Positions 1-7,108 of a DNA stretch of 64,000 bases are shown here, one piece after another. Source of the DNA: Psychrobacter sp. Choline-02u-9 (GTDB lineage Bacteria; Pseudomonadota; Gammaproteobacteria; Pseudomonadales; Moraxellaceae). Numbering within the stretch: the stretch's first letter is position 1; the number at the start of each line of letters is the position of its first letter. The position numbers and the translations under genes are program-made. The notes under the pieces were generated by a model. That model ran no database searches. It saw only the letters and a program-made list of their open reading frames with translations, and had not been told where the DNA came from. Where the stretch lies: positions 372,001 through 436,000 of the forward strand of contig NZ_PJBF01000040.1 in the NCBI RefSeq assembly GCF_002836505.1, read 5' to 3'.

Positions 1-831
1 CGTCCATGCCGAGCCTATGACGCCAGTCGCAGCGATGACAGCATTTATGGGCAATGATTTATGGGTGGTCGATAATTTACCGTCACGATAATCGGTCGCT
101 CGTTCTCGAATTATCGTAATGCCATGACGATGTAACTGCTTAATGACCCGTTGTCGAAAGCCTGAATTAAACCCTGACAATAGATTCTCACCGCATACTA
201 ATGTCACCTGATGATTACGATTGATGTTCCGTAGCGCGACTTGAGCGGCCATCACCAATTCTATTGCCGCAGCGCCTGCCCCAATAATAGCCAATTGATA
301 CCTTTCAGACTGTTGAGCATCTTTTAGAATCCGCTGCCATTGTGTGATGAATGTTGATAACGGTCGTATGACAATTACGTCGGTATTAGCAGCACCAGTA
401 TTGTTATCGTCACTATCGCTTCTGTGCTCGTTGTAGTCATTGTGGCTACATAGCCAACGCATGTCTGTATCTGCGCCAGTATTTAAAGACAAGACATCGT
501 AGTCAAAATCCGTTTGTTCATCGCCAGTCGTAACCACCTTGTTTGACGCTGCGTTTACTTTTACAAGCGACTGCTGAATAAAGCGCACGCCTGCTCGTAC
601 ACAAAGCGATTTGATATCGATACTGATATCATGCAATTGATAATGTCCTGCCATCCAACCAGGTAACATGCCAGAATAAATAGTTTGCGGTTGCTCACTA
701 ATTAAATGAATGTCTGCCTCTATCGTATCGGTGTCCTTTAAACGCGCTGTGCCAAGTCGGCGCAACATGCCAATGTGAGCATGACCTGCGCCTGCCAATA
801 GTAGTGTCTTTTTCGATGAAAATTTTGTCAT
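1..831 (-). CDS. FAD/NAD(P)-dependent oxidoreductase, NADH dehydrogenase-like (3' part cut by window edge)
   Basis: Translating the minus strand from ATG at 831 gives 277 codons open to the window edge, so the C-terminus is missing. The N-terminus has a dinucleotide-binding loop (LLLAGAGHAHIGMLRRLG, residues about 9-26). A second Rossmann loop (LAIIGAGAAAIELVMAAQ) follows in the middle. This two-nucleotide-domain layout is typical of pyridine nucleotide-disulphide oxidoreductases. The GHAHI variant of the first loop resembles the NDH-like proteins that occur alone or fused to SelD. I do not see a redox-active CxxC in the visible part, so a type II NADH dehydrogenase-like quinone reductase is more likely than a disulphide reductase. 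The substrate is unknown. It is transcribed divergently from the hydrolase at 1191. Confidence 0.75.
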   Translation of the reverse strand, partial: MTKFSSKKTLLLAGAGHAHIGMLRRLGTARLKDTDTIEADIHLISEQPQTIYSGMLPGWMAGHYQLHDISIDIKSLCVRAGVRFIQQSLVKVNAASNKVVTTGDEQTDFDYDVLSLNTGADTDMRWLCSHNDYNEHRSDSDDNNTGAANTDVIVIRPLSTFITQWQRILKDAQQSERYQLAIIGAGAAAIELVMAAQVALRNINRNHQVTLVCGENLLSGFNSGFRQRVIKQLHRHGITIIRERATDYRDGKLSTTHKSLPINAVIAATGVIGSAWT

Positions 832-1190
832 AGATGATTTTATCAAGGCGGTTAGTTGCTATTAGTGTTTGATCGAATGTTGATTGATATAAATGACTTT
901 AAAAACTCATTTAAAAGTATCATATAAATAAGACCAGTCTATTGCGGGTAAACAGTAAGAGCGTAAATGACTTATACGGATTCAGCGATAGTCACTGCGT
1001 CAACCGTTATTAGTAGAATGATATTTTGTACACCTGAATTAAAATCATAAAATAAGGTGAAATTATTTATCATCGCCCAGTACAATAGGACATTATAAGA
1101 GCCGCATGATAAATTGCGCTGCTTGACCCATTACTTGAGCAACATCGTCAAAAACGTTAATGAAAATTATAAGTAATCAAGGAACATTAC
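832..1190. other. Intergenic region between divergent genes
   Basis: About 360 bases between the divergent oxidoreductase and hydrolase genes. It is AT-rich and must hold both promoters. A ribosome binding site (AAGGA) lies 7-8 bases before the hydrolase ATG. I see no RNA gene, long dyad or convincing ORF. Confidence 0.5.
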
Positions 1191-2147
1191 ATGAGTACCA
1201 ATATCGATACCAGTAACGACCACATTTTGTCTTCTGACAATATTCACTACTTGCATCATAATTTTTTTGAACCAAGTAGCAAAGACGTCGAGATTAGCGC
1301 GACTTTATTGATTGTGCATGGCATGGCAGAGCACAGCGGTCGCTATAGCGATTTTGCACAGTTTTTGGCAGATAATGGTATTGCTGTGGCGACTTACGAT
1401 CATTTGGGTCATGGACAGACGATCAAGACTGAGGCCGATCTTGGGTTTTTTGGTGAGGAGCATCCGGTACAGTCACTTTTGAAAGACGTGATTGTGATGG
1501 CCGATAGCCTAAAAGACCGTCATCCAGACGTCCCGCATTTTGTGATGGGTCACTCGATGGGCTCATTTATCGTACGCAATGTACTCAAGCATCATGCGCA
1601 TAATTTCACAGGTGCCATCCTAATGGGTTCCGCAGACGCCAACCCACTGGCTAAGGTTTTATTACCTATTAACAAGCTACTGGCCAGAGTTGCTCCAAGA
1701 CAACCGAATACAATTTTTGCCAAGGTGATGAATAAAGTCCTTAACAGCCAACTATCTGATCGCAATTCGTCCTCACAGTTTGCGTGGCTCAGTGAAAATA
1801 CCGCAAACATTGAAGCCTATGAAGCCGATCCTAAGACTGGTTTTGACTTTACCAATAATGGCTTTATGACATTGTTCACGCTCATGGATACTGGATTAAA
1901 TAAAAATTGGGCTACCACTATTGCCAAAAACTTCCCAATGCTGTTTATCAGCGGTGAAGATGATCCGATTGGTGAAATGGGTCGCGGTATACGTAGGGTT
2001 GTCACGCGTCTGGACAAACGTCATTTCAGTCATGTCGATATTCAGCTGTATCCTAATATGCGCCATGAAGTGCTGCACGAAAAGGATAAACAGACCGTTT
2101 ATCAAGATATTTTAGAGTGGATAGAGACCAACACGGCAGACAATTAA
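1191..2147 (+). CDS. Alpha/beta hydrolase, monoacylglycerol lipase/lysophospholipase type
   Basis: 318 residues with a serine hydrolase fold. The oxyanion HG lies at residues 43-44 (LLIVHGMAEHSGRY). The nucleophile elbow GHSMGS puts the catalytic serine at 122. The likely acid is Asp258 (SGEDDPIG) and the base His292 (NMRHEVLHE). The HGMAEHSGRY signature and the length are typical of the Hydrolase_4 family of monoacylglycerol lipases and lysophospholipases, which cleave acyl esters of glycerol or lysophospholipids. No signal peptide is visible, so it is probably cytoplasmic or membrane-associated. An AAGGA ribosome binding site supports the ATG at 1191. It appears monocistronic. The fold and triad are clear; the substrate is inferred. 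Confidence 0.85.
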   Translation: MSTNIDTSNDHILSSDNIHYLHHNFFEPSSKDVEISATLLIVHGMAEHSGRYSDFAQFLADNGIAVATYDHLGHGQTIKTEADLGFFGEEHPVQSLLKDVIVMADSLKDRHPDVPHFVMGHSMGSFIVRNVLKHHAHNFTGAILMGSADANPLAKVLLPINKLLARVAPRQPNTIFAKVMNKVLNSQLSDRNSSSQFAWLSENTANIEAYEADPKTGFDFTNNGFMTLFTLMDTGLNKNWATTIAKNFPMLFISGEDDPIGEMGRGIRRVVTRLDKRHFSHVDIQLYPNMRHEVLHEKDKQTVYQDILEWIETNTADN

Positions 2148-2157
2148 ATTATGATAA

Positions 2158-2194
2158 ATGAGTTGTTTTGAGAGGATGTCTGAAAACAACTCAT
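2158..2194 (+). repeat. 12-bp perfect inverted repeat after the hydrolase gene
   Basis: Arms ATGAGTTGTTTT (2158-2169) and AAAACAACTCAT (2183-2194) are perfectly complementary around a 13-base loop, starting 10 bases after the stop codon. Only a weak T-rich stretch follows. It is probably a transcript-end hairpin, but it lacks the U-tract of a standard intrinsic terminator. Confidence 0.5.
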
Positions 2195-2371
2195 TCAATA
2201 TTGTCACAATAAGACCCTCAACGCGTTTGCTAAAAGCGGTCAAATTAGCGACAATACGGCAAGCAAGTTTTTGGACCAAGCCATACCTTGAATTTTCTTT
2301 AGGCTGGGTCATATAAGTCTTTAACCATAACATTAAGATCACCCTCCCTTTCATTCATTTTAGGAACCTTT

Positions 2372-3193
2372 ATGTCATTACAACAAACCATCGAACAAGC
2401 TTTTGAAAACCGTAACGAATACAGTCCAGCTAATATGCCACAAGACGTGCGTGATGCTATCAATCAAGTACTTGAGCAACTAGATAACGGTAGCCTGCGC
2501 GTAGCAGAAAAGAAAGATGGCGAATGGGTTGTCAATCAGTGGGCCAAAAAAGCCGTACTATTGTCTTTCCGTCTAAACGACAACTACGTCCAAGCCGCTG
2601 GCGAACACGTACAGTTCTATGACAAAGTTCCAACTAAATTTGCTAACTGGACCGAAGCGCAGTTTAAAGAAGCAGGCGTACGCGTTGTACCACCAGCTGT
2701 CGCACGTAGAGGTTCTTTCATCGCAGCAGGCGCAGTATTGATGCCGTCATACGTCAACATCGGTGCCTATGTCGATCAAGGTGCGATGGTTGATACGTGG
2801 GCGACCGTTGGTTCATGTGCTCAAATCGGTAAAAACGTGCATTTATCAGGTGGCGTTGGCATCGGCGGTGTATTAGAGCCATTGCAAGCAAACCCTACTA
2901 TCATCGAAGACAACTGCTTCATCGGTGCACGCTCTGAAATCGTTGAAGGCGTTATCGTTGAAGAAGGCGCTGTCATCTCTATGGGTGTCTATATCGGTCA
3001 ATCGACGCGCATCTATGATCGCGAAACTGGCGAGATTCATCGTGGCCGTGTACCAGCAGGTTCTGTTGTTGTACCAGGTAGCTTACCGTCAGAAGATGGC
3101 ACGCACAGCTTGTACGCTGCCATCATCGTGAAAAAAGTTGACGCGCAAACTCGTGCAAAAACATCAGTAAACGAGCTATTACGCCTAGCCTAA
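2372..3193 (+). CDS. dapD: 2,3,4,5-tetrahydropyridine-2,6-dicarboxylate N-succinyltransferase
   Basis: 273 residues, matching the usual length of about 274. DapD transfers succinyl from succinyl-CoA to tetrahydrodipicolinate in the lysine/meso-diaminopimelate pathway, in the cytoplasm. The N-terminal helical domain ([19 protein letters not shown]) is followed from about residue 105 by left-handed beta-helix hexapeptide repeats ([60 protein letters not shown]). The C-terminal strand region ends near [20 protein letters not shown]. The [12 protein letters not shown] and [11 protein letters not shown] stretches are DapD signatures. It is probably transcribed alone; a strong terminator follows at 3241. 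Confidence 0.97.
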   Translation: MSLQQTIEQAFENRNEYSPANMPQDVRDAINQVLEQLDNGSLRVAEKKDGEWVVNQWAKKAVLLSFRLNDNYVQAAGEHVQFYDKVPTKFANWTEAQFKEAGVRVVPPAVARRGSFIAAGAVLMPSYVNIGAYVDQGAMVDTWATVGSCAQIGKNVHLSGGVGIGGVLEPLQANPTIIEDNCFIGARSEIVEGVIVEEGAVISMGVYIGQSTRIYDRETGEIHRGRVPAGSVVVPGSLPSEDGTHSLYAAIIVKKVDAQTRAKTSVNELLRLA

Positions 3194-3240
3194 ATATTTG
3201 GCACGTACCATTATTTGGTACATAATATTGTTTTATATGA

Positions 3241-3272
3241 AGATGCTGGGGGATGACTCCAGCATCTTTTTT
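3241..3272 (+). terminator. Intrinsic terminator of dapD
   Basis: A 9-bp stem AGATGCTGG/CCAGCATCT (3241-3249 and 3259-3267) is followed by a run of T to 3272, about 50 bases after the dapD stop. Confidence 0.9.
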
Positions 3273-3281
3273 GCAGCTTAA

Positions 3282-3300
3282 TATAACGCGTTACGTTATA
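3282..3300. promoter_or_regulatory. Candidate operator upstream of queE
   Basis: Perfect 7-bp inverted repeat TATAACG-N5-CGTTATA. It lies between the dapD terminator and queE, and its right arm runs into a TATAAT hexamer (3297-3302) that could be a -10 box. No regulator is identified. Confidence 0.4.
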
Positions 3301-3418
3301 ATCCTCTTTTAGTTTGTCTTTATACAAACACAAAATCATTCGTACCATCCCCTGCCTTTTTATTACGATTGATAAGCGCTTCATCGCCTTATCGACCTTT
3401 AACTGTATTTGAAATATT

Positions 3419-4150
3419 ATGAGTGAATCATCATTACGCACCGCCGCTATCCCTGTTACTGACCCCGAAGCAGGATTACGTCTGACTGAGATTTTTTATT
3501 CCTTACAAGGTGAGGCAATCACTTCAGGCTTGCCGACGATATTTGTGCGTCTAACGGGCTGTCCGCTGCGCTGCGTCTATTGTGATACCGAATATGCTTT
3601 TACTGGCGGCGAACGTCAATCATTAGAAACCATCATAGAAACCATCAAAGGTTATCCGTGCAAGCGTATCTGTCTGACTGGTGGTGAGCCATTAGCACAG
3701 CCAAATGCCATTGAATTGATGAAACGTTTGCTGAGCGATGGGTATGAGATATCCCTTGAGACCGCAGGCGCACTCACGGTAGAAAACGTGCCAGCAGCAG
3801 TCAGCAAGGTAATGGATCTCAAAACACCAAGCTCAGGTGAAGTCGATAAGAATCTATGGTCAAACCTCGACTATCTCACTCAGCATGACCAAATCAAGTT
3901 TGTCATTATGAATCGTACAGATTACGACTGGGCAAAAGCTAAATTGACCGAGTATAAGCTAAACGAATTGGTCGGTACGGTATGGTTCTCTCCGATGTTT
4001 AATGTCGCAAATGATGTCGATGAACAGCTCAGCCCTGAAGTACCTGTATTGGCGCGCGAGCTAGCAGAATGGATGTTGGCTGATGCCTTGCCAGTTCGCT
4101 TTCAGCTGCAATTGCACAAAATCATTTGGGCAGATGCCAAAGGCAAGTAA
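3419..4150 (+). CDS. queE: 7-carboxy-7-deazaguanine synthase (radical SAM)
   Basis: 243 residues. QueE is a radical SAM enzyme that converts 6-carboxytetrahydropterin to 7-carboxy-7-deazaguanine in queuosine biosynthesis. The cluster motif CPLRCVYC (Cys48, Cys52, Cys55, spacing Cx3Cx2C) binds the 4Fe-4S cluster. It is preceded by FYSLQGEAITSGLPTIFVRL, the substrate-loop signature of the family, and followed by LTGGEPLAQ, the SAM-binding GGEP motif. No other queuosine genes are adjacent. The start is the ATG directly before SESSLRTAA. A short tandem repeat begins at its stop codon (4143-4180). Confidence 0.95.
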   Translation: MSESSLRTAAIPVTDPEAGLRLTEIFYSLQGEAITSGLPTIFVRLTGCPLRCVYCDTEYAFTGGERQSLETIIETIKGYPCKRICLTGGEPLAQPNAIELMKRLLSDGYEISLETAGALTVENVPAAVSKVMDLKTPSSGEVDKNLWSNLDYLTQHDQIKFVIMNRTDYDWAKAKLTEYKLNELVGTVWFSPMFNVANDVDEQLSPEVPVLARELAEWMLADALPVRFQLQLHKIIWADAKGK

Positions 4151-4180
4151 CTATCAGCAAGTAATTATCAGCAAGTAACA
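4143..4180. repeat. 14-bp tandem repeat at the queE stop codon
   Basis: GCAAGTAACTATCA (4143-4156), GCAAGTAATTATCA (4157-4170) and a partial third unit GCAAGTAACA (4171-4180). Each unit carries a TAA; the first is the real stop codon. Confidence 0.7.
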
Positions 4181-4225
4181 AACAAAAAGTGTGAACACGT
4201 TGAGTGCCATGGATAAGGTAGCGGT

Positions 4226-5383
4226 ATGATCAAACTCATTTTATTGGGCTTGCTAGCAGGTGCGTTTTTTAGCTCGACATTTATCTTAAATGAGCTTATG
4301 AGTAGCGCAGGTGGACATTGGTTTTGGTCAGCGAGTCTACGCTATGTCTTTATGCTGTTAATTATTACCGTCATTATTGCGATACAACATGGCTTTGGTC
4401 GTATTAAAGCGCTAATGAGGATTTTTCTTCAGCATTGGGGCTTTTGGTGCATTACTGGCAGTATCGGGTTTGGACTGTTTTATACCGGTATTTGCTATGC
4501 CGCAGATCATGTTGCGGGATGGGTGGTAGCGGCTACCTTTATGTTTACCGTCGTCGCCAGTTTACTTGTACTATTGGCATTTGGTCAACGTTTTGATAAA
4601 AAATTCATCGTATATGCTGTCATTGTCTTTATCGGTGTGGCACTCGTCAATATCAGTGAAGGTCTGCATGCTGCTGCTATAACCGACACCGTCCCAATGT
4701 CTGACATGCTGCTCTACGGTGCGCTACCTGCGCTTATCGCTGCTTTTAGCTACCCAATTGGTAACCAGCTGGTTTGGCAGGCTTCTCATAATGCCCGCCA
4801 GCGCAATACTGAATTACAGAAGGCAGCAGAGTTTAACGATCAAAAAGCTAGCATCAGTATTAGTATTGATATCAGTGAGCAGAATGAACCACTCATATCC
4901 GAAGCTTATGATTTGCCAGCTACGACATATGATGCTACCGACCTCGATAGCGTACTTCAAAGTAACAACACTGCGGCAACCTCATCCCTACAAAATCTAA
5001 TTGCTCGTATTCCTTCTATCGAAACCACGCTACTGCAAAATGCCTTTAACAAAGTGTGGCTAATGACTCTCGGGTGTTTGCCATTTTGGCTGTTTTTGGG
5101 CATTATAGTGCGCCCTGACCAGCCCCACGCCTCACAAATAATCAATACGTTGCTCGTTGCTCTATTAGCAGGCGTGGCAGCGACCACTATATTTTTGTAT
5201 GCGCGCGAGCAAGCTGTTACTTCAAGCGAGGTTGCAGGCGTTGACTCAACCCAAGCCAGTGAGGTTATCTTTGCCTTGATTGGGGGTATATTATTGTTAG
5301 GTAACGCCATACCTTCGGCGATGGGACTGGTCGGTATAGGGCTTATTATGGTAGGGCTGATATTATTTGCAAAAGACGGCTAA
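4226..5383 (+). CDS. DMT-superfamily transporter, multidrug-resistance efflux (EamA-like) type
   Basis: 385 residues with about ten hydrophobic segments in two five-helix halves, the pattern of the drug/metabolite transporter superfamily. The start MIKLILLGLLAGAFFSSTFI, followed by WFWSASLRYVFML, resembles the multidrug-resistance EmrE-like (PF13536) branch. A hydrophilic, Ser/Asp/Asn-rich stretch of about 75 residues (about 188-265) separates the halves; usual family members are nearer 300-320 residues. It sits 75 bases after queE in the same direction and may be co-transcribed. The substrate cannot be told from sequence. Confidence 0.75.
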   Translation: MIKLILLGLLAGAFFSSTFILNELMSSAGGHWFWSASLRYVFMLLIITVIIAIQHGFGRIKALMRIFLQHWGFWCITGSIGFGLFYTGICYAADHVAGWVVAATFMFTVVASLLVLLAFGQRFDKKFIVYAVIVFIGVALVNISEGLHAAAITDTVPMSDMLLYGALPALIAAFSYPIGNQLVWQASHNARQRNTELQKAAEFNDQKASISISIDISEQNEPLISEAYDLPATTYDATDLDSVLQSNNTAATSSLQNLIARIPSIETTLLQNAFNKVWLMTLGCLPFWLFLGIIVRPDQPHASQIINTLLVALLAGVAATTIFLYAREQAVTSSEVAGVDSTQASEVIFALIGGILLLGNAIPSAMGLVGIGLIMVGLILFAKDG

Positions 5384-5483
5384 ATGGCACTATAACACTA
5401 CGCCCATTTCGTCACAGTTATGCATTGAATAGCCACCTAAAAAACACCTATCACTTTGATGATCTCGATTTGGCAATATAACC

Positions 5484-6119
5484 ATGGGCAATGCTTTGAT
5501 TTTTCCTGATATTCTATTATATTTATTGGACATGGTTGGCATTGTTGCCTGCGCGATTGCAGGGACTTTGCTTGCGCAGCATAAAGGCTTCGATATCGCT
5601 GGTTGTATCTTGGTAGCGATGGTCAATGCCATCGGCGGTGGGACATTACGCGATATGGCTCTCGACCGTCACCCTCTATTTTGGATGACTGATCTTAATT
5701 ACGTGATCGTTATCACGGTGACCTCCCTTATCTTACAAATCTTCTTTCACCTTTATCATAAGATTGATAATGCGTTAAAGCTCTTTGATGCCATTGGGTT
5801 GGCCGCTTTTAGTGTCATTGGTTTTAAGGTGGCCTTAACCCTAGACATGTCTCCCCTTATTGCTATTATGATGGGTGTTTGGACCGCCATCATTGGTGGT
5901 TTGTTACGTGATATCATTTGTAATGAGATTCCGCTGGTACTACAGCGTGAGATTTATATTACTGCCAGTATCGCAGGGTCTGTGACTTATTTATGCTTAC
6001 AGTATTTTGGGGTGGACGCCAGTCTCAACGAATTTATTATGCTGTTTGTCATCTTTGCAGTACGTATGCTCGCGCTCAGATTCGACTGGCATCTGCCTTC
6101 TATTCGACTCGTAGACTGA
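5484..6119 (+). CDS. TRIC cation channel/UPF0126 family membrane protein, copy 1
   Basis: 211 residues with seven predicted hydrophobic segments and the duplicated signature of bacterial TRIC (UPF0126, YicG-like) proteins. Repeat 1 contains DMVGIVACAIAGTLLAQHKG and GGGTLRDMALDRHPLFWM; repeat 2 contains GGLLRDIICNEIPLVLQREI. The two GGxxRD motifs, one per repeat, are characteristic. Bacterial members form trimeric cation-permeable channels in the inner membrane; the physiological role is unclear, with amino-acid export proposed for some. A close paralogue follows 71 bases downstream. Confidence 0.85.
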   Translation: MGNALIFPDILLYLLDMVGIVACAIAGTLLAQHKGFDIAGCILVAMVNAIGGGTLRDMALDRHPLFWMTDLNYVIVITVTSLILQIFFHLYHKIDNALKLFDAIGLAAFSVIGFKVALTLDMSPLIAIMMGVWTAIIGGLLRDIICNEIPLVLQREIYITASIAGSVTYLCLQYFGVDASLNEFIMLFVIFAVRMLALRFDWHLPSIRLVD

Positions 6120-6190
6120 TTGATTGAGCAAGACTCTGCTGAGATAGCCTTTGTTTGACTGACAATAATTGAAAATAGTGAGAACTGCCC

Positions 6191-6856
6191 ATGTTGGCTA
6201 TCGTATTGGACCCTACCGTACTGATCACTACTTTTGACCCGCGCTCTTTGATATATTTCTTCGATATGATTGGCATTATCGCCTGTAGCGTTTCGGGCAC
6301 GATACTTGCCAAGCACAAAAACTTCGACGTCTTCGGCTGTCTTCTCGTGTCTATTGTCACTGCTATCGGCGGCGGCACGGTACGTGATGTCATTCTCGAT
6401 CGCCATCCGTTATTTTGGATGGTAGATATGAGCTATCTGACCCTTATTACGATTTCATCGCTAGCGATGCAGATATTTTTTCATCCAAACTCTAGACGAG
6501 TGGATAAGTTCCTCAAGCTTTCTGACACCATTGGTCTGTCAGCATTTACACTGATCGGTATCAAAGTCGCTGACAGTATGGGCGCCAATGTGCCTGTAGC
6601 GCTATTATTAGGTGTAATTACTATCGTGGTTGGTGGCATCATTCGCGATATGATTTGCAATGAGATTCCATTGGTACTACAGCAAGAGATTTATATCACG
6701 GCAGCGTTGACGGGTGGCGTGCTGTACTTTGCTCTAAAGAATTTAGGCGTGACAGATTGGGTAGCTGACATCTCTACGATGAGTACGATTTTTACTTTGC
6801 GTATGCTTGCTATTCGTTACGATTGGCAGTTCCCCACACTAGAGTGGAAATACTGA
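6191..6856 (+). CDS. TRIC cation channel/UPF0126 family membrane protein, copy 2
   Basis: 221 residues, clearly homologous along its full length to the upstream gene. It shares DMIGIIACSVSGTILAKHKN, GGGTVRDVILDRHPLFWM and GGIIRDMICNEIPLVLQQEI. Seven hydrophobic segments are predicted. Divergence is substantial at the N-terminus and in the loop after the second helix, so the duplication is not recent. The order and 71-base gap suggest one operon. TRIC proteins work as homotrimers; whether these two mix is unknown. MITE copy 1 lies immediately after the stop codon. Confidence 0.85.
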   Translation: MLAIVLDPTVLITTFDPRSLIYFFDMIGIIACSVSGTILAKHKNFDVFGCLLVSIVTAIGGGTVRDVILDRHPLFWMVDMSYLTLITISSLAMQIFFHPNSRRVDKFLKLSDTIGLSAFTLIGIKVADSMGANVPVALLLGVITIVVGGIIRDMICNEIPLVLQQEIYITAALTGGVLYFALKNLGVTDWVADISTMSTIFTLRMLAIRYDWQFPTLEWKY

Positions 6857-6858
6857 TA

Positions 6859-7034
6859 CTAGGGCGTGTCTTCATTTCAAAAATGGTGATAAAAATGAGA
6901 TAAATTGCCGTCAAACAAGAAAAATAGCGCAGATAATATCGGGATATTAACCAGCTATTTGACGCTGTTTGGCAAGATTTAACCATTTTTAGCCCATTTA
7001 GATGACTATCGGGTGAATTGAAGACACGCCCTAG
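6859..7034. mobile_element. MITE copy 1 (168 bp plus CTAG flanks)
   Basis: The element at 6863-7030 begins GGCGTGTCTTCA and ends TGAAGACACGCC, a perfect 12-bp terminal inverted repeat, and is flanked by CTAG on both sides (6859-6862, 7031-7034). The reverse complement of 36688-36855 matches it over all 168 positions with only three substitutions. It encodes no transposase and no significant ORF, so it fits a non-autonomous miniature inverted-repeat element. The flanks allow a 4-bp CTAG duplication (as in IS5-type elements) or a 2-bp TA duplication. Confidence 0.9.
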
Positions 7035-7108
7035 ACTAAATTAAAGTTGATAATACCAACGCGCCCATATTTGAGGGCTTTTAGTATTATCGATTTAACA
7101 TTTTCGCT

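Noticed and set aside
5987..6406. 139-codon minus-strand frame between the two TRIC genes
   Set aside because: Antisense to the end of copy 1 and start of copy 2, which have strong family signatures on the plus strand.
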